From IMG/VR virus record IMGVR_UViG_3300006057_000001, positions 1 through 39,286 of that record: a DNA stretch of 39,286 nucleotides. The stretch is one strand, 5' to 3'. The notes below the pieces were generated by a model. That model had not been told where the DNA came from. It did not search any database and was given only the letters and a program-made list of their open reading frames with translations. Shown in pieces: positions 21,398 through 28,721 of this stretch (the stretch's first letter is position 1; each line of letters opens with the position of its first letter). This stretch comes from a virus. The position numbers and the translations under genes were made by a program.

Positions 21398-22785
21398 CCG
21401 TCAAGGCGATCATGCCCGCGCGAAAATCTAATCTGGTCGTGCCGCTGGCCACAGCCAAGGCCACCGACAAGCGCACACGGGATACCGCGGACTGCTCCCC
21501 GCCCGGTCCCCGCGCAGTTTCCCGACTGGCCATCCGGTCGGGTGACGTAGATCGCACGAATGGACGCAGTACGCCGGCGAGGCCGGTTACGCCTGGTATC
21601 AGAATTTCAACAACGGCAACCAGAACAACAACCACAAGAACAACACGTTGCGAGCCAGAGCCGTCCGCAGATTACACCGCACGCCCTGACGGGTATTCTT
21701 TTGAGCAACTGGTCGCGGCCGAGATCGACTGCCGCCGCACCAAACGCAACACGGCCGCCGCGCTTGCCTGGGAAATCGAGCGCGAGCGCAATCTCATACG
21801 TCTGCACGACGAACTGGTCGAAGGCACCTATCGTCCGGGCCCCTCGATTTGCTTCGTCATCACTCGCCCCAAGACGCGCGAGGTGTGGGCCGCCGACTAT
21901 CGCGATCGCATCGTGCACCACCTGCTTTACAAACGTATCGGCCCGAGCTTCGAGCGCGCATTCATCCCCGACAGTTGCGCCTGCATTCCCGGGCGAGGCA
22001 CGCTATACGCCGCGAACCGACTCGAAAGCAAGGTGCGAAGCATCACTCAGAACTGGCAGCGGCCAGCGTTTTATCTGAAACTGGATCTCGCCAATTTTTT
22101 CGTCACTATCGACAAGCGTATTCTTCGCGATCAGCTCGCGTTGCGCATCAGTGAACCGTGGTGGCTGCAGCTCACCGAAGAAGTGCTATTTCACGATCCG
22201 CGCATCGACGCACGCATCCAGAGTACGCCGGCGCTGATGGCGCGCGTGCCCCCGCATAAGAGCTTACTGAATCAACCAGGACATCTGGGGCTGCCCATCG
22301 GCAATTTATCGTCGCAGTTTTTTGCAAACGTCTATCTCGATGCGCTGGACCATTACGTCAAGCACACGCTGCGCTGCCGGCATTACATCCGCTATGTTGA
22401 TGATTTCATCCTGCTCGACGAATCGCCGCAGCAGTTGAACGCCTGGCACGATGCGATTGCGGCATTCCTACCCGGGCGCTTAAATGTGCGGCTGAATCCG
22501 ACTAAGACCATTCTGCAGCCGATCGCGCGCGGTATCGACTTCGTCGGCCAGATGATCAAGCCCTGGCGCCGCACGCTGCGGCGGCGCACGTTTAACGAGC
22601 TGCTCGGCCGCATCGAAGCGGCCGAAGTAGGCGACGTCTATCAGACGGCCAACAGCTACTTCGGCCTGCTGCGCCAGACCACCCACAGCCACCACGATCG
22701 CGCGCGCCTGGCGAACTTGGTGCGGCGGCTCGGGTTGGCGGTAAATCACACGCTCACAAAATCTTATCGGAAAAAAGGGACATGA
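21394..22785 (+). CDS. DGR reverse transcriptase, up to 463 aa
   Basis: The catalytic signature IRYVDDFIL (YVDD at residues 334-337) is present with FYLKLDLANFF (D231). IGNLSSQ lies at 302-308; this (I/V/L)GxxxSQ form is typical of DGR RTs, where other RTs have QGxxxSP. ATG 21394 overlaps the avd stop (ATGA). The frame then passes through the TR (Thr/Arg-rich residues ~58-94) before the RT fold starts near GYSFEQLVAAE. Later ATGs are rare until residue ~288, so this start is the only conventional one. The enzyme copies TR RNA with adenine errors into VR1 and VR2. Its stop overlaps the next gene (ATGA). Confidence 0.95.
   Translation: MTVKAIMPARKSNLVVPLATAKATDKRTRDTADCSPPGPRAVSRLAIRSGDVDRTNGRSTPARPVTPGIRISTTATRTTTTRTTRCEPEPSADYTARPDGYSFEQLVAAEIDCRRTKRNTAAALAWEIERERNLIRLHDELVEGTYRPGPSICFVITRPKTREVWAADYRDRIVHHLLYKRIGPSFERAFIPDSCACIPGRGTLYAANRLESKVRSITQNWQRPAFYLKLDLANFFVTIDKRILRDQLALRISEPWWLQLTEEVLFHDPRIDARIQSTPALMARVPPHKSLLNQPGHLGLPIGNLSSQFFANVYLDALDHYVKHTLRCRHYIRYVDDFILLDESPQQLNAWHDAIAAFLPGRLNVRLNPTKTILQPIARGIDFVGQMIKPWRRTLRRRTFNELLGRIEAAEVGDVYQTANSYFGLLRQTTHSHHDRARLANLVRRLGLAVNHTLTKSYRKKGT
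21564..21674 (+). repeat. Template repeat (TR) of the DGR
   Basis: Up to 111 bp, of which 108 align to VR1 and 109 to VR2. The core (21598-21648) is rich in AAY codons when read in the target frame (seven AAC, one AAT, one CAC), the design that cannot make stops by adenine mutation. It lies 166 bp after the Avd stop and within the probable RT reading frame, but in another frame from the targets. The conserved 3' block matches both VRs exactly. Confidence 0.96.
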
Positions 22786-23036
22786 GCACCGAAGTGCCCA
22801 GAGTGACCTCGCCGGCAACTATCAGCGAAATCCTAACCCGCGAGGATCTCGCCGCGCTCACCGGCTATACCAAGCCAGCCTACCAGGCACGCTGGCTGCA
22901 GCGTCACGGCTGGACCTACGCTGATTCGCGCGATGGGCCGAAGGTGCTACGCGCCTATCGCGATCAGCGCATGGGCATGGCCGCCACTACCACCAGCGGC
23001 GGCACGTGGAAACCGGACTTTTCCGTTTTAGGCTAA
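22782..23036 (+). CDS. DUF4224-like, excisionase-type protein, 84 aa
   Basis: The ATG at 22782 overlaps the RT stop. The middle matches DUF4224 (SEILTREDLAALTGYTKPAY, then QARWLQRHGWTYADSRDG), a small helix-turn-helix family often encoded directly before phage integrases and thought to act as an excisionase or directionality factor. The C-terminus is polar (TTTSGGTWKPDF). It lies 4 bp before the integrase gene. Annotation rests on sequence pattern and location. Confidence 0.85.
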   Translation: MSTEVPRVTSPATISEILTREDLAALTGYTKPAYQARWLQRHGWTYADSRDGPKVLRAYRDQRMGMAATTTSGGTWKPDFSVLG

Positions 23037-23040
23037 TATC

Positions 23041-24039
23041 ATGAGCATGAAAAAAGACTATCCACGGCTGCGCCAGCAAGGACCGCGCTACTATTATGAC
23101 CACGGCGGGAAGCCGCGTAAGTGGGAGCCGTTGGGTAAGGACTGGAATCGCGTGCTTGCCCGATACAATCAACTTGAGGGCTGCGCGCAGCAAGCGGAAG
23201 GCACGATCGGCTGGCTTATCGCCAAGTTCCTGGCCACTCGGCAGGGCCTTGCCGATAACACCATGAAAAGCTACAGGAAATCAGCGGACATAGATTCTCT
23301 GGTGTTCGGCACTTGCCCCATCAAGGAATTGAAACGGGGTCACGTCTTGGATTTTGTTGACGAGTACACACGCCTGCATGGATCTCCGCATATGGCGCGA
23401 AATGCCGCGCTGTTCCTCAAAACCGTATGCGCCCACGCCCTTGACCGCGACTGGATAGAAGCAAACCCATTGGCGCGCATGAAGCTGAAAGGCGAAGCAC
23501 ATCGGAAGCGGTATCTGTCGGATGGCGAATTTCTGGTGATCCGCGACAAGCTGAAGCCGGTTTACCAGGTCGCCGCTGATCTGGCGTACCTGCTCGGGCT
23601 GAGGGTTTCTGGAGTATGTGCGCTGCGTTGGCAGCACATCAAGGATGATGTCTTGAGCTTCCATCCACCAAAATCGAAGAAGCCCATCAGCTACCGCCTC
23701 ACCGATGAGGTTAAAGCCGTGCTGGAGCGCGCCAGAACGCTGCCCGGCAACGTTCGCGGCCTGACGGTGATTTGCGCCCGTACCGGTTCCCCCATGCCCG
23801 AATATAGCGTGTCCAAAGCCTGGAGCTATGCCGCCAAGCAGGCCGGGATAGTTGATTGCCGCTTTCACGATATCCGCGCGAAATCAGCTAGCGATGATGC
23901 AGACACCGCTCAGGGTAGGCTCGGCCATTCCAACAGCCGCACCACCGAACTTTATTTGCGAAAACCGGTGGTGGTTTCGCCGATCAGAAACGTCAAAACG
24001 GAGAGGAACTCTACGTTTCAGACCAAAAAAGCCTTATAA
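23041..24039 (+). CDS. int: Tyrosine integrase, 332 aa
   Basis: Tyrosine recombinase catalytic residues are visible: R188 (LLGLRVSGV), H276 and R279 (FHDIRAKSAS), H296 (LGHSNSRTT) and Y305 (ELYLRK). The N-terminal arm-binding part starts with YPRLRQQGPRYYYDHGGKPR, and the core-binding helices include ADNTMKSYRKSADID. It integrates and, with a directionality factor, excises the phage. Its 3' end faces the candidate attP region. The catalytic-domain pattern resembles the phage HK022/P4-type branches without a firm assignment. Confidence 0.95.
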   Translation: MSMKKDYPRLRQQGPRYYYDHGGKPRKWEPLGKDWNRVLARYNQLEGCAQQAEGTIGWLIAKFLATRQGLADNTMKSYRKSADIDSLVFGTCPIKELKRGHVLDFVDEYTRLHGSPHMARNAALFLKTVCAHALDRDWIEANPLARMKLKGEAHRKRYLSDGEFLVIRDKLKPVYQVAADLAYLLGLRVSGVCALRWQHIKDDVLSFHPPKSKKPISYRLTDEVKAVLERARTLPGNVRGLTVICARTGSPMPEYSVSKAWSYAAKQAGIVDCRFHDIRAKSASDDADTAQGRLGHSNSRTTELYLRKPVVVSPIRNVKTERNSTFQTKKAL

Positions 24040-24229
24040 ATCAATGCCGCCCAATTATGGCATCAAATAGCCGCGAAGTCTCTCTAACACATTGATTTAA
24101 CGAATGAATAGGCAACAGCAATCTCTACGAATTACAGCACACGGTGCACGAATTCGCGCTTTAAAAATCAAGCGCTTACGCGGCGTGTAGAGAAATTTTC
24201 GACGGGTTTTTTTAACTTAGGAGGCGATC
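24040..24229. other. Candidate attP region downstream of int
   Basis: About 190 bp contain no gene. An inverted pair AAATCAATG (24038-24046) and CATTGATTT (24090-24098), a CTCTACG motif near 24010 and 24124 with an inverted CTCTACAC near 24187, and CGAATT direct repeats around GCACACGGTGC (24127-24154) give the look of integrase arm and core sites. No tRNA gene end was recognised. The region also supplies the ribosome site of the next gene (AGGAGG near 24220). Confidence 0.5.
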
Positions 24230-24460
24230 ATGCGGAAGGTGATTTTGGTGGGTGTGGTTATGACGTTAAGCGCGTGCGCGGCGCCATTTGGTTGGGTTAA
24301 GGATGGCGGTGACGAGGCGGAATTTGAACGCGACAAGGCGCGCTGTATTTATGAAGCGGCTGCCGCGACGCGGGACTATAGCAGCGTGCGGCAGATGGAT
24401 CTCGCGCACCTGTGCATGCAGGCTCGCGGATATCGCAAGGTGCCACTTCCCTCGCGCTAG
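24230..24460 (+). CDS. Small secreted lipoprotein, 76 aa (lysogenic-conversion candidate)
   Basis: TTAGGAGGCGATC precedes the ATG. The N-terminus is a lipoprotein signal, MRKVILVGVVMTLSACAAPF, with the lipobox LSAC. The remaining ~60 residues are polar with two further Cys (KARCIYEAAAATRD, HLCMQARGYRKV). It lies on the far side of attP from the late genes and would be adjacent to the chromosome in the prophage, a usual place for cargo that alters the host surface or blocks superinfection. No family assigned. Confidence 0.75.
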   Translation: MRKVILVGVVMTLSACAAPFGWVKDGGDEAEFERDKARCIYEAAAATRDYSSVRQMDLAHLCMQARGYRKVPLPSR

Positions 24461-24467
24461 TCGTTGC

Positions 24468-24492
24468 GTTGGGTTCGGCAGCCCAACCTACC
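24468..24492. repeat. GTTGGG...CCCAAC hairpin element between convergent genes
   Basis: GTTGGGTTCGGCAGCCCAAC, followed by CTACC, can fold as a hairpin between the lipoprotein gene (plus) and the peptidase gene (minus). No T-run follows, but it could stop or stabilise both converging transcripts. Sequences of the same type (GGG-TTTTGCAG-CCC with AACCTAC) occur at 17244, 28964 and 36953. Confidence 0.65.
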
Positions 24493-24495
24493 GCA

Positions 24496-24927
24496 TCAAT
24501 ACGGCGGCACGGGATGATCATCCCATGACTTTGCAAAAACCCATTTGCGCTTGCCGCTGGCAGGGACATAGACCAGCGCTTGGTGCCAGGTGTAGAGCGT
24601 GTCCTGCCATCGCGTCACATTCGGATAGCGGTTATCGAGCACGTATTCTTCGCCGTCGATAGTCACGCTGCAGACAGCGTGATAGCCCGGATTCTCCGGC
24701 TCTGTCCAGCACAGCCAAAGTTTCGCCGGTTCCGGCGGGCACCCCGCAGCGAGAATGCGTCTTAAATGCGCAATGCCGTAGCCGTCACAGTCTTCCCTGC
24801 CGCCGGCGTCATCAATGCCATCACACCATTTGTCCATCACGCCCCAACGCGTCATGTCTGGCGTGTAGATGATTCTGCTGTTTACTTCCGCGTGGATCGC
24901 TTTCGCTGTTGCCAGGTCGAACGTCAT
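24496..24927 (-). CDS. Transglutaminase-like cysteine peptidase (BTLCP/DUF920-like), 143 aa
   Basis: A small Cys-His-Asp fold: the Cys is in GREDCDGYGIAHLRRILAAG, the His in NPGYHAVCSV, and the Asp in EEYVLDNRYPN. This pattern (DC.DY.....L...G, then H......G..YVLDN) fits the bacterial transglutaminase-like cysteine peptidases. The protein lacks a signal peptide. It is the last gene of the late operon, after the spanins, coupled by ATGA. It may trim a virion or host cell-surface protein, or aid lysis. Confidence 0.8.
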   Translation of the reverse strand: MTFDLATAKAIHAEVNSRIIYTPDMTRWGVMDKWCDGIDDAGGREDCDGYGIAHLRRILAAGCPPEPAKLWLCWTEPENPGYHAVCSVTIDGEEYVLDNRYPNVTRWQDTLYTWHQALVYVPASGKRKWVFAKSWDDHPVPPY

Positions 24928-25061
24928 TTACATTCTCCCCGGTCAGAATGCTCTGCGCAGTACTGCTGCCACTGGTACGGCGTCGGCGCGTCACTGCCTA
25001 GCGGGATCGTTGATGATGCGCACCCTGCCAGCATCAATAGGCACACGAAAATAAATTTCAT
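24924..25061 (-). CDS. Second small lysis-cassette lipoprotein, 45 aa
   Basis: The ATG at 25061 overlaps the Rz1 stop (ATGA). MKFIFVCLLMLAGCAS is a lipoprotein signal with lipobox LAGC; only ~31 residues follow (PTPYQWQQYCAEHSDRGECK at the end), with two Cys that could form a disulfide. A lipoprotein after Rz1 is unusual. It could act with the spanin pair, protect the cell or fine-tune lysis. Coupling to Rz1 and to the peptidase supports that it is real. Confidence 0.7.
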   Translation of the reverse strand: MKFIFVCLLMLAGCASSTIPLGSDAPTPYQWQQYCAEHSDRGECK

Positions 25062-25366
25062 TGCGACTGCTCCTTCTGTAGATCGATGGACCATTGATCG
25101 AGCTTCGCCTTGTCGGCGTTGCACTCCAGGGCTGCTCGCCGTAGCGCGCGGGCCAGATCGAGCAGCTCGCCGTTGGTCAGGGCGGCAGGGAATTCAGGGA
25201 CTGGGTTTTGCAGTATCAGTTCGGCCGGCGGGCGCTCGCGGATCGTTCGCTCGACGCGCGCCGTCGGGTTCGGCGCGCACGCTGGCAAGCACAGAAACAG
25301 GCACAGGCTGATCGCGCCACTCGCGCGCGGCCGGTTGTTGTTGATACACCTGGGATAGTTTGGCAT
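25058..25366 (-). CDS. Rz1-like o-spanin lipoprotein, 102 aa
   Basis: The ATG at 25366 starts within the Rz gene in another frame, and the gene runs past the Rz stop. The signal GAISLCLFLCLPAC ends in lipobox LPAC, directing the outer membrane; a proline-rich stretch (ERPPAELILQNPVPEFPAAL) and a helical C-terminus follow. Such a partly embedded Rz1 is known in lambda-type cassettes. It joins with the Rz protein to fuse inner and outer membranes at the end of lysis. Confidence 0.85.
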   Translation of the reverse strand: MPNYPRCINNNRPRASGAISLCLFLCLPACAPNPTARVERTIRERPPAELILQNPVPEFPAALTNGELLDLARALRRAALECNADKAKLDQWSIDLQKEQSQ

Positions 25367-25649
25367 TGATCAAGCCCTCCAATTGCGCGGCGGCGTTGCG
25401 CTCGCCCTGGCGTGCTGCGAGCAGTTGATCGGTACGCGCCTGGCGCTCGCGCTGCAGGTGGTTTTCGGCGAGCTGATCGTCGTTGGCTTTTTGTAGAGTG
25501 GCTACGCTGCTTTTGAGTGTGGCGTTTTCGGCGATGGCCGTGCGGTAGGTGTGGACGGCATAGGTGCCGAAGGAGATCGCGGCCGCCGCCGCGATGCCAT
25601 AGATCAGCAGCTCTACGCTGAAGCCGCGTTGATGTTTTTGGAGTTTCAT
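25194..25649 (-). CDS. Rz-like i-spanin, 151 aa
   Basis: I take ATG 25649; a TTG 6 nt upstream is possible. The N-terminus has one transmembrane helix (SVELLIYGIAAAAAISFGTY), then a long polar coiled-coil (TLKSSVATLQKANDDQLAEN, ERQARTDQLLAARQGERNA), the shape of an inner-membrane spanin. The last part overlaps the Rz1 gene. It follows the endolysin after 149 bp without other coding signal. Confidence 0.83.
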   Translation of the reverse strand: MKLQKHQRGFSVELLIYGIAAAAAISFGTYAVHTYRTAIAENATLKSSVATLQKANDDQLAENHLQRERQARTDQLLAARQGERNAAAQLEGLINAKLSQVYQQQPAAREWRDQPVPVSVLASVRAEPDGARRANDPRAPAGRTDTAKPSP

Positions 25650-25798
25650 TCCCAACCTTGCCTACGGCTTTTTTTCGTGTCTGTTTATATTGCAGCTCAC
25701 GCGATATACATGCTGCGGTTGCAGACGGCACGCGTAATATCCGGTTGCCGTATCGCCGTGTTTTACCGGCGCACTGTGCCGGCAGCTGGCGCAGGGCA

Positions 25799-26290
25799 TC
25801 ACGCCATCACGCCGCCTGCATCGACAAACGCCTGCACCAATCGGCTCGCGGTGTTTTCATGTTGTCCGTAGCCCGCACCAGGCAAACTAGCCCAAATGTT
25901 TTTGCATTTTTGCATGGCCACGCCGACGCGCCCGGCCAACACATCGGCATAAGCGGTACGCTCGCGGATCTGCTGGATGGCGTACGCATCCTGCGCCTCG
26001 GGACCGAAATCGCGCAGCCCGAGTTGCCTGGCATAGTGCGGCCAGTAGGTCGAAAGAATCTGATAACGGCCTGCGCCGTCTGATTTGAGGCCCGGCCGTA
26101 GCGTTTGCATGCGGCGCGGGTGATCGGCGTATGAATCAAACAGGATCAGATTGCCTGGCGTGCTACCGACCACGACGTTGTAGCCGTCGTCCGACTGCGC
26201 CAGCATCGCCTCGCCAATCTCGGACACCGCGAGCATGTCGAGAAAGGCGCCCAGGTTTTTATAGGCTTCGGGGTAGACGGTGCGGGTCAT
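25799..26290 (-). CDS. Endolysin, lambda R-type transglycosylase, 163 aa
   Basis: The ATG at 26290 overlaps the previous stop. Residues AFLDMLAVSEIGEAM carry the catalytic Glu (E24), and the rest is strikingly like lambda R: YADHPRRMQTLRPGLKSDG, AGRYQILSTYW, QLGLRDFGPEAQDAYAIQQI and KNIWASLPGAGYGQHE. It cleaves glycan strands of peptidoglycan. It has no signal peptide, so release needs one of the holin-like proteins upstream. Confidence 0.95.
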   Translation of the reverse strand: MTRTVYPEAYKNLGAFLDMLAVSEIGEAMLAQSDDGYNVVVGSTPGNLILFDSYADHPRRMQTLRPGLKSDGAGRYQILSTYWPHYARQLGLRDFGPEAQDAYAIQQIRERTAYADVLAGRVGVAMQKCKNIWASLPGAGYGQHENTASRLVQAFVDAGGVMA

Positions 26291-26595
26291 TGCGGCACCC
26301 CGTTCTGCGGTGCGCGTGCCGCCGCACCATGTGGCGTAATCGCGGTGCGGCGGTCGAGCAGCCACAGCAGGGCCACGCTGATCAGCAGCAGTTCATGCCC
26401 GGCCGCGGTCACCGCGGCGTTATATAGCGGCCCCACCACCACCACCAGCGCGGCGATGCTCATCGCGAGTTCGCTTAATTTATACGCGAGCGCGGTGTCT
26501 TTGGTCATGTGATTTAGAATGCAAAGGCCCCGTATTAAAAAAAATATAGCGGCCAACCACGCCAGGCCATGCGCCAATTCCAAAGCCATACTCAT
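26287..26595 (-). CDS. Holin-like membrane protein, 102 aa
   Basis: Three hydrophobic stretches (LAHGLAWLAAIFFLIRGL, LAMSIAALVVVVGPLYNAAV and LLLISVALLWLLDRR) and a polar tail fit a three-span holin. It is directly upstream of the endolysin with ATGA coupling. With the preceding gene it forms a pair of small membrane proteins; one may be the holin and the other an antiholin or pinholin. Families could not be told apart from sequence alone. Confidence 0.7.
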   Translation of the reverse strand: MSMALELAHGLAWLAAIFFLIRGLCILNHMTKDTALAYKLSELAMSIAALVVVVGPLYNAAVTAAGHELLLISVALLWLLDRRTAITPHGAAARAPQNGVPQ

Positions 26596-26981
26596 GATCC
26601 CCCTCCGAATTTTTTATCAGCAATGGACGGCAAGCGTGCGAACACCCAGGTCAATGCCAGGTGTGCGAGCAAACCTACGAAAAAAGCGCCTGGGGCGAGA
26701 TAATCATCGCCCCAGGCCAGCGCCTTAGCGGCGATCCTCACGCCGTAGCCGGCGGTGAGCGTGCCGATGCCCACAGCCACGAACATGCGCGTGCGCGAAG
26801 GCATAGGCGGCAGAAACGACAATGCGCTGACGCTGCCGGCAAACCCGGCGAGCAGCACCGACAGCGGCACGCCGAACACCGCCACCGACCAGTCTGTGGT
26901 GATGATCGATGCCGCGCCGGCGCTGGCGCTGACTAAGAATGCGCACGCATGAAAGGCAAACAGTTCGGGGTTCATCCGCAT
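26592..26981 (-). CDS. Membrane protein of the lysis cassette (holin or antiholin candidate), 129 aa
   Basis: The ATG at 26981 has an AGGAGA site. There are three or four hydrophobic stretches (CAFLVSASAGAASIITTDW, VPLSVLLAGFAGSVSAL, MFVAVGIGTLTAGYGV and GAFFVGLLAHLALTWVF). It overlaps the second holin-like gene by ATGA. It may be the main holin. The order of two membrane proteins, endolysin, Rz, Rz1 is typical of proteobacterial phages. Confidence 0.7.
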   Translation of the reverse strand: MRMNPELFAFHACAFLVSASAGAASIITTDWSVAVFGVPLSVLLAGFAGSVSALSFLPPMPSRTRMFVAVGIGTLTAGYGVRIAAKALAWGDDYLAPGAFFVGLLAHLALTWVFARLPSIADKKFGGGS

Positions 26982-26992
26982 GTTATCTCCTG

Positions 26993-27697
26993 TCAGGGAT
27001 AGGTGAATGCCGATGAGGCCGGCGTGTAGTTTGATGTGTAATATGCGAAACCACTATTCAATCTGAATTCATCAATATTTCCGTCAACCCCGCTGCTTAA
27101 TCCGGCCTCGCCCGCCGCGCCGATGACCATAGCTGCGGTATTGGAATAAATAGCCGCCGAAGAAGTCCCCAAAGACGTTACAACTCCATCCAGGAAACCA
27201 TAGAAATTATTCCCTGAACGAGTCAATGCAATCGCGTACCACGTCGCCGCACTTAAAGTTCCACTATGCATAGCCACGCCATTGAACATATCAAACGTCG
27301 ATCCGTTCGATGAGCAATAAAATCTAAGCGTGTCGTTGTCGAGATAGATGATCCAACCCTTATTGGTCCCCGTCTTACCGCAAACGTACCCGGCCTGAGG
27401 GACAATGCGAGGCCGGAAACGCAGCTCAACAGAAAGATCACTAGAAACCAAATTGAAAGGTGCACTGGTATCCGCCGTGATGCTGTCGCCAACTCCATCT
27501 CCGTATAGTGATCCAGTGCCAAAGACCTTTTGCGCTGTAGTTATTCCGGCACTGCCGTGACATGTCCACGCAGTTAAGCCCACTTCATCTGTGATTACGC
27601 TTGATCCGTCTGCGCCGCCGAAGTGCAACAGAGATAAAAGTGAACCGCCTCCGCCCCCGCTGCCTGCGCCCAGCAACAAGCCCAGCGGACCTGTCAT
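26993..27697 (-). CDS. Lectin/LamG-like (concanavalin A-like) tail accessory protein, 234 aa
   Basis: After a Gly-rich N-terminus (LLLGAGSGGGGGSLLSLLHF) there is one jelly-roll domain of ~200 residues. Strand motifs such as LSVELRFRPRIVP, GWIIYLDNDTLRFYC, WYAIALTRSGNNFYGFLDG and VDGNIDEFRLNSGFA are typical of Laminin_G_3/concanavalin-like folds. Such proteins bind sugars; in a tail-lysis position they are likely host-recognition or adhesion proteins. It overlaps the previous gene by ATGA. AT content is slightly higher than in surrounding genes, suggesting exchange. Confidence 0.8.
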   Translation of the reverse strand: MTGPLGLLLGAGSGGGGGSLLSLLHFGGADGSSVITDEVGLTAWTCHGSAGITTAQKVFGTGSLYGDGVGDSITADTSAPFNLVSSDLSVELRFRPRIVPQAGYVCGKTGTNKGWIIYLDNDTLRFYCSSNGSTFDMFNGVAMHSGTLSAATWYAIALTRSGNNFYGFLDGVVTSLGTSSAAIYSNTAAMVIGAAGEAGLSSGVDGNIDEFRLNSGFAYYTSNYTPASSAFTYP

Positions 27698-28386
27698 GTG
27701 ATTCCCGCACCGTTAATTACCCATTTCGTCGGCGCAACCTTCAGCGCGGTTGCAATGCCGTTGGCCGCTAGTGTGCGGCTGCCGGTCGAACCTGATCCCG
27801 CCAGCGTGAGCGTATCCGACGTGATGGCGATAGTTACGGTATTGATCTCGTTTACAAATGTGATCGTAGTGCCAATCTGGTATGGCACATTCGCATTGCT
27901 GTCAATTGTGAACGTTCGTGGGTTGTTGTCGGACGATGGGTGATATACATGTCCATTGGCATCGGCGAGTACCGTCGTATAAGCCGCACTCTTGCTGATC
28001 TGTGGCACACCAGGCGCGAGACCTCCCAACGCGCCGTAGGGCCCAGCGCGATGATCCTCGGTAACAGTCACCACACTTCCTGCCGTGGTGAGCTTGTAAA
28101 GACGCGCGTACTGGAGGGTGTTATCCCAGTTGGTCGAAGATGTTGACGTGCTCACTGCGCCGGTGCCGCGATGAATGACCACATAGTTGGTCGAGGCATT
28201 GGTGAGCGTAACTGTACCCGCGCTAATCGCTAGGCCTCCCCAGCGTCCGCCGAGATAACCCCAGATTAACGCGGTGGTGGTGATAGCATTTTTGGCGTAG
28301 ACACTCGCCCAGTCGAGGGCCTCGAAGTCGCTGTTGACGGGCACTTCCGGACTGCCGCCGGATGCCGGCATGGATTGGAGATTCAT
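27694..28386 (-). CDS. Tail-associated structural protein, 230 aa
   Basis: The ATG at 28386 overlaps the preceding stop (ATGA). The protein is beta-rich and Thr/Ser/Gly-rich: NAITTTALIWGYLGGRW, TVTLTNASTNYVVIHRGTG, DNTLQYARLYKLTTAG and ITFVNEINTVTIAITSDT. Similar proteins follow the tail tip gene in many phages and may be tail fibre or baseplate-attached parts, carrying the lectin-like protein next door. The DHRAGPYGALGGLAPG segment is a recurring feature of these proteins. Confidence 0.65.
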   Translation of the reverse strand: MNLQSMPASGGSPEVPVNSDFEALDWASVYAKNAITTTALIWGYLGGRWGGLAISAGTVTLTNASTNYVVIHRGTGAVSTSTSSTNWDNTLQYARLYKLTTAGSVVTVTEDHRAGPYGALGGLAPGVPQISKSAAYTTVLADANGHVYHPSSDNNPRTFTIDSNANVPYQIGTTITFVNEINTVTIAITSDTLTLAGSGSTGSRTLAANGIATALKVAPTKWVINGAGIT

Positions 28387-28721
28387 GATCCGAGCACCTC
28401 GTCGGTTCCATCCCAAGTGAATTCATCCAGGGGGAAATGCTTTCCGCAGCCCACACAGAATGTGCCGCTATAGAACTTTGGATCGCGCGCATACGTCTCG
28501 GCAAGCGCCAAGCCCATGCGCGTGACTACCCCACAGGTTTTGTGCACATAGTTTTCGCGCACCGGGCGTATGAATCCTTTCGCGCGCTCTTCGGCAGATA
28601 AAACGACATAACCTTTCTGCTGGCCGTCGCCGCGATCTTGCGTGTGCTCGTAGTTTTCGGGTACCGGCGCGCCGTTCGTGAGCGTGCGTTGTGTGCGGTC
28701 AACCGGCGGTACATCGTTCAT
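28383..28721 (-). CDS. Small phage protein with CxxC motif, 112 aa
   Basis: A family I recall from phages reads 'YVVL..EER.KGF.RPVR..Y.H..CG..T.MG..LAETYARDPKFY..TFC..C..HFP'. Here YVVLSAEERAKGFIRPVREN, CGVVTRMGLALAETYARD and FCVGCGKHFPLDEF are all visible. Two Cys sets probably bind zinc. The role is unknown; it commonly sits in tail-to-lysis regions. It overlaps neighbours by ATGA. Confidence 0.75.
   Translation of the reverse strand: MNDVPPVDRTQRTLTNGAPVPENYEHTQDRGDGQQKGYVVLSAEERAKGFIRPVRENYVHKTCGVVTRMGLALAETYARDPKFYSGTFCVGCGKHFPLDEFTWDGTDEVLGS

Noticed and set aside
24120-24200. Possible tRNA 3' end serving as attachment site
   Set aside because: No TpsiC-like GGTTCGA block, no cloverleaf and no CCA end were found.
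24470-24492. Rho-independent terminator between convergent genes
   Set aside because: A hairpin is present, but no T-run follows on either strand, so it is listed only as a repeat/hairpin.
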